Assembly (NCBI GenBank): GCA_038025085.1
Contig: CM076146.1
Span: 18,512,001 to 18,576,000, forward strand
DNA from: Tetragonia tetragonoides
Taxonomy: Eukaryota > Streptophyta > Magnoliopsida > Caryophyllales > Aizoaceae
Length of the DNA stretch: 64,000 nt
Direction of reading: 5' to 3'
Shown here: piece by piece, positions 60,047 through 64,000 of the stretch
How positions within the stretch are numbered: the first letter of the stretch is position 1
Layout of the letters: each line of letters starts with the position of its first letter
The notes under the pieces: model-generated
The model's database searches: none
Told to the model about the DNA's origin: nothing
Seen by the model: only the letters and a program-made list of their open reading frames with translations
Position numbers and translations under genes: made by a program

Positions 60047-61627
60047 CATAAGGTGAAGTTTTTCACCACAACTTTCAAAGTTCAACACAAAAATGCAACT
60101 TGAAAGTAAAAAGTTTTCACAACTTGTCCCAATAACAAAATGAGCATGATGCAATGCAATACAATGAGTTTTTCAGTCTTTAAATTTCTTTTCTTTTGTG
60201 GATTGTTACACTCTTCCCCCCATAAAAAGGTTTCGACCTCGAAACTAAGGTTAAGTACCTTGTTCGAACAGTTGAGGATAACGCTTGCACATATCAGCCT
60301 CAGTCTCCCAAGTCGCTTAATCGACTTTGTGGTTAGCCCACAACACTTTCACAAGATTGATCGTACACGCACAAGCTTTCTTCGTTTTCTCGTCTAGGAT
60401 TCTCACAAGTTTAGTTCGCTCCTCAAGGACTCGAACTGGTTGTTCTTCATAGGTAAGTGTGTCATCTAACACTACCTTTTCAGGATTAAGCACATGACTT
60501 GGATCATGGTGATACCTCTTAAGTTGTACGTGGAACACATCGTGCACTTGCTCCAAATCCATAGGCATAGCAAGCCTATAAGCGACCTCTCCAATTCTTT
60601 CAAGAATCTCATAGGGTCCAATATACTTTGGGCTAAGCTTTCCTTTGCGCCCAAATCTCACAACTCTACGAGTAGGTGATACTTTGAGAAGTACCTTCTC
60701 ACCAACCGGAATTCCTCCATTCGTCGATGTTGATCTACATAGGCTTTCTGTCTATCTTGTGCAGCTTTCATCTTCTCTTGGACATTTTTCACTTGATCCA
60801 CATTCTCTTGGATAAAATCCGGACTCAAAACAAAGGTCTCACTTATGTCGTTCCAACACGTAGGAGATCGACACTTCCTCCCATACAGCGCCTTATAAGG
60901 TGCTCTACCAATGCTCCCATGGTAGCTATTGTTGTAGGAGAACTCAATCAAAGGCAAACTCTTCTCCCAAGAGTCCTTCATCTCTAAAGCACAAGCTCTC
61001 AACATGTCCCCCAACGTCTGAATAGTACGCTTCGTTTGACCATCTGTCGCAGGATGAAATGTCGTACTGAACTTCAACTTTGTACCAAAAGCATTCTGCT
61101 ATTTATCCCAAAAGTTCGACAAGAATCTCGTATCCTTGTCTGACACAATGTCTTTAGGCACTCCATGTAACCTTAAGACTTCTTTCACATAAGCTTCAGC
61201 GAGTTAGTCCATTAACCAAGTCTTCTTCATTGCAATGAATCTCGCCGTTTTTGTCAGTCGGTTGACAATAACCCAAATAGTGTCGTTCCCGGACCTCGTC
61301 TTTGGTAATCCAGTCACGAAATTCATTGAGATTTAATCCCATTTCCATCCAGGAACTTCCAGTGATTGAAGAAGACCTTCAGGCCTTCTGTGCTTGATCT
61401 TCACCTTCTGGCAAGTAAGACACCTTGCCACATACTCAGCACACTCTCGCTTCATGTTTGTCCACCAAAACTAAAGTTTCAAGTCTTTGTACAGCTTATG
61501 ACCACCTGGGTGAACAGAATACGCAGTTTCATGAGCCTCATCTAGAATCTTTCTCTTCAGCTCGGCGTTGTTTGGTACACACCAACGCCCCTTCATCTTG
61601 ATCGTACCATCATCAAGGATCTCATAA
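60047..61627 (-). mobile_element. pol: Tekay-type pol fragment, copy K2 (integrase, chromodomain, PPT)
   Basis: Closely similar to 42997-44590. Minus strand: integrase start near 61627 (KMKGRWCVPNNAELKRKILD, AHETAYSVHPGG), core with [20 protein letters not shown] and [20 protein letters not shown], then [20 protein letters not shown] and INLVKVLWANHKVD. A second PPT (minus strand TTTTTATGGGGGGAAGAG) and TGTAACA follow at 60210. About 160 bp further left comes another end-of-pol phrase and PPT (59981-59997). Stops interrupt the frame, for example near 61205. The right end is cut by a CACTA insertion. Confidence 0.82.
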
Positions 61628-61934
61628 CACTACTACAAAAAAAGGCTATTGCGGCGCTCCAAAAATGTTATATTTGCACCCAAAAATGCTGCCTGAACAA
61701 TAATGCAGCGTTTTGTGGAGTGCTGCCTTTACTGGCGTTGCCTTAGCTTAATGCAACGTTTTTCCTCAAAATATGCGACACTTTGGTGAAGCGTTGCAAC
61801 ATGTTTGTATATGCAGCGTTTTTTTTTTGAAATGAAATGCAGCGTTTTTGCCGAATAAAGGTAGCGTTTTCTGCTAATTGCATCAAAACAAGAGCAACGA
61901 TTCATACAATGAAAGGCAACATTTTCTTTGATTT

Positions 61935-62900
61935 TTTCCGCCAAAAATCTTCCGCGGTTTTAGATAATAATTTCGTTTCTATTGTTTCATCAGCACTTGT
62001 ATAACAAAGAATTAACAACCGACATACAAAGACCATATATTTCTCTGTCAATAAACCATATATTTCTCTGTAAAAGCAATGTCACAACTGCTGAAATATT
62101 CATCCATTACAAGACCAGATCATTCGCACATAATATAAATATTCTATCGGTCTAAACATTTGTTCGTTGCTGACAACATATCATATTAACTATAATTCCG
62201 TACAACTTGCCCAAAAACAAAAATCTTCATGATTAAGCACCAAAATATCCATTCGTTCTACGTTCTTATGCACAAGCAACTACTAAACAAAATGCAACCT
62301 GCAGTGACAAAGCATGGGGATTATTTAGCGTCCAAAAAATCCTTTTATCAACAAGGAAGAAAAAAGCAATTTTGCAAGCTAGTAACAAAATGCTCAAATA
62401 ACTCCCAACACTATATTGCAAATCCAACATAAACAAAAGATTGTAAAATTAAGGAGTGATCAAAAGAAAAGACAGACAATGATATATAGCCCCTTACTGG
62501 TGGATTAGTCCACCAATGGCATTGTAAACCTCCTCTTAATCATATGGAGATATAAAGAGAAAATATTCTTAAATTGACAATGATAGATCCTCTGAGAGAA
62601 ACTTAAAAACAGAATAGTCTGTAAGAGCAACCAGTAGGTGGAACAAGAAAAGCTATGGGATTCTAGGACATTAAAAGGCAAGACAACACACAGCACACAG
62701 CACACAGCACACAGCACACAGTTCACATGGCTTCACACCATTGCCTTTTCCAATTGCCAAAACAACATTACACAATACAATAACAATCAAAAATCAAACT
62801 TAAAACAAAGTTCCGCAAGTGTTGCCTCTCCCTCCATTTCCATGTAAATGGCTGAAAACATGACATAAGAATTAAAATTATTTACTTACCTCATGTTTTA
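61935..62900. other. Noncoding interior of the CACTA element
   Basis: AT-rich, no supported frame; presumably 3' untranslated and spacer sequence of the transposase gene. It includes a short CAGCACACAG tandem repeat at 62685-62722. Confidence 0.45.
62685..62722. repeat. Tandem CACACAG repeat, 7 bp period
   Basis: About five copies of CACACAG (CACACAGCACACAGCACACAG) followed by TTCACATGG. Confidence 0.9.
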
Positions 62901-62910
62901 CCGCCTCAAT

Positions 62911-64000
62911 TCATGTTAAAAATTGTTGAGTAACCTCAGGTGGAAGCTTCGATATAAATTTTTGAAGTATATCATCAGCCATAGTCTCCCTCTGATTCTC
63001 AATATCTTTTTTCATGTTTTCTAGCTCAGCCATTTTTTTTGCATGTTCAGCTTCTAGATCTACCTTCTTTTTGTCAAAGTCAGCCTGAAGCTCATGTCGC
63101 ATATCAAGTATCTCTGTTTTTTCGACCTCAAGATCAGCTCGAATTGATTCCATGACCTCCTCAGGCACCACATACGATTTATCACAACTACCAGATACTT
63201 TCTTCAGCACTTTGTTTGTCACACCCCTACCATAAAGTCTACGACGACCACCATACTCCTTCTGCATAACAGCTAAAAAAGGATCTATAGGACCACTTCC
63301 ATCTTCTGGAGGCTTATAATTCTTCATAGCTTCCTGTATTTGGGAGAACATAAATCATCTACTTTGCTAGTAATATATGTTGGAATCTTTAATGATAATA
63401 TAATTAAGATATTTCCCTTGGTAATATATCAACTTACAATCTTTTTATCTGTATCGTCATAGGTTCAACATACACATTACCCTCTTTCCTTTTACGAGTG
63501 CGCTCAAACATCTGTGTATGAGTAGGTGGCCCCTTCTGTGGATCTTCACTCTTCTATGCAAATACAAAACATAAACATACTAAGGACATTTCATGCATAC
63601 ACAGAAAAAGAAACAACCAGCACAAAAGCCATTTCAGAAAGGCACACAAAAGATGCAGCACACTTGGAAAATAATCATCTCTTACCAATTCCTCACGAAC
63701 CCTAGCAAAACTTTTCGAACCAGCAGTGTGCATGTTTTTTGCAACTTACGGCGTGCCTTATTGTCTGAACACCGCTTCTGCACATATTGTTTCATGAGAA
63801 GTCGTTGCATGCTTGTTAGATAGTGAAAAGATGAGTGTAATTAAGAAGTCAAATTCATCAATAATACCTTCTGTTCTTTCTTGTTCCAGATTTCCAACAA
63901 CTTTAAGAAATCCTCATCAAGAATCCGTTTAGGTCGATTCTTCCATCTACCCTTGTTATCATTATATTTGTAATAATGTTTTTTCTTAAATCGACACTTG
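62911..64000 (-). CDS. CACTA transposon-encoded Transposase_24-like protein (partial, several exons)
   Basis: Minus strand. At the window edge (64000-63862) the frame reads CRFKKKHYYKYNDNKGRWKN and RPKRILDEDFLKLLEIWNKK. Next comes HTAGSKSFARVREEL (about 63733-63690), followed by a likely intron, then SEDPQKGPPTHTQMFERTRK and RKEGNVYVEPMTIQ (63555-63455). The last exon (63351-62911) holds YGGRRRLYGRGVTNKVLKKV, SYVVPEEVMESIRADLEVEK and a coiled coil (KKMAELENMKKDIENQRETM). The phrases THTQMFERT and GSKSFARVREEL are typical of plant transposase family Transposase_24 in En/Spm elements, an accessory DNA-binding-type protein. The N-terminus lies outside the window. Exon borders are approximate; I see no certain inactivating change. 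Confidence 0.7.

Larger units (their letters stand above)
61628..64000 (-). mobile_element. CACTA (En/Spm) transposon, one end in window
   Basis: The terminus CACTACTACAAAAAAAGG starts at 61628. It is followed by subterminal repeats of TGCAGCGTTTT / GCAACGTTTT / GCAGCATTTT-like words to about 61930, the expected layout of CACTA ends. Inside, a minus-strand gene with Transposase_24-like exons extends to the window edge. The element interrupts a Tekay integrase fragment. The 3 bp before the terminus are TAA or AAC depending on the exact start; the other end is outside the window. Confidence 0.82.

Overview
The window is a plant nuclear genome segment, most likely from a large, repeat-rich eudicot. 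I see no intact single-copy host gene. Almost everything classifiable is transposable-element DNA: Ty3/gypsy LTR retrotransposons of the Tekay (chromovirus) and Tat/Ogre types, LINEs with a DUF4283-like ORF1, CACTA (En/Spm) transposons, a small hAT-like MITE, and a fragment of a probable MuDR-type gene. The PB1-like/MuDR fragment and some LTR styles recall Caryophyllales genomes, but that is a weak impression. Nearly all coding regions carry stops and frameshifts, so these are decaying copies.

Layout. 1-5262: AT-rich DNA ending in an LTR-like 3' end that cuts a minus-strand Tat/Ogre reverse transcriptase fragment (5263-6913). 6914-7848: a low-complexity block rich in CCCGAA-type repeats. 7849-24655: a Tekay-type element on the plus strand with LTRs of about 2.5-2.7 kb, an initiator-Met tRNA primer site, an extra ORF ahead of gag, and a degenerate gag-pol with a chromodomain-like end. 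Its 3' LTR is split by a nearly full-length LINE (17111-22012) followed by a (TA)n tract. 24656-26030: a minus-strand Tat gag remnant.

26031-41962: a complete-length Tat/Retand-like element on the plus strand (917/918 bp LTRs, PBS, gag, pol with two RNase H domains, integrase, PPT). Between pol and the 3' LTR lies an 8.3 kb zone holding four consecutive minus-strand transcription units. Each has its own TATAAATA box and starts with an MSS/MASS-type N-terminus, and at least the last three carry a C-terminal coiled coil. The largest (40604-37163) shows introns with GT/AG borders in the antisense direction and resembles the plant 'putative gypsy type transposon' (Transposase_28) family. This antisense array is the most interesting thing in the window.

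41963-51065: a minus-strand Tat/Ogre element (protease region, gag, PBS, LTR) broken by a Tekay integrase fragment flanked by two 635 bp direct copies of the host element, and by a 5'-truncated LINE with a 17 bp target duplication at the LTR/PBS boundary. 51066-64000: a plus-strand LTR (52021-54927), a PB1-like/MuDR-type fragment, a CACTA end containing a hAT-like MITE with an 8 bp target duplication, a related LTR in opposite orientation (58253-59980), a second copy of the Tekay integrase fragment, and a CACTA element (61628 to the window edge) with a Transposase_24-like gene on the minus strand.

The genes do not form a cellular pathway. They are replication and integration modules of mobile elements nested in one another. 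All family calls are from reading protein motifs by eye; no database search was run.
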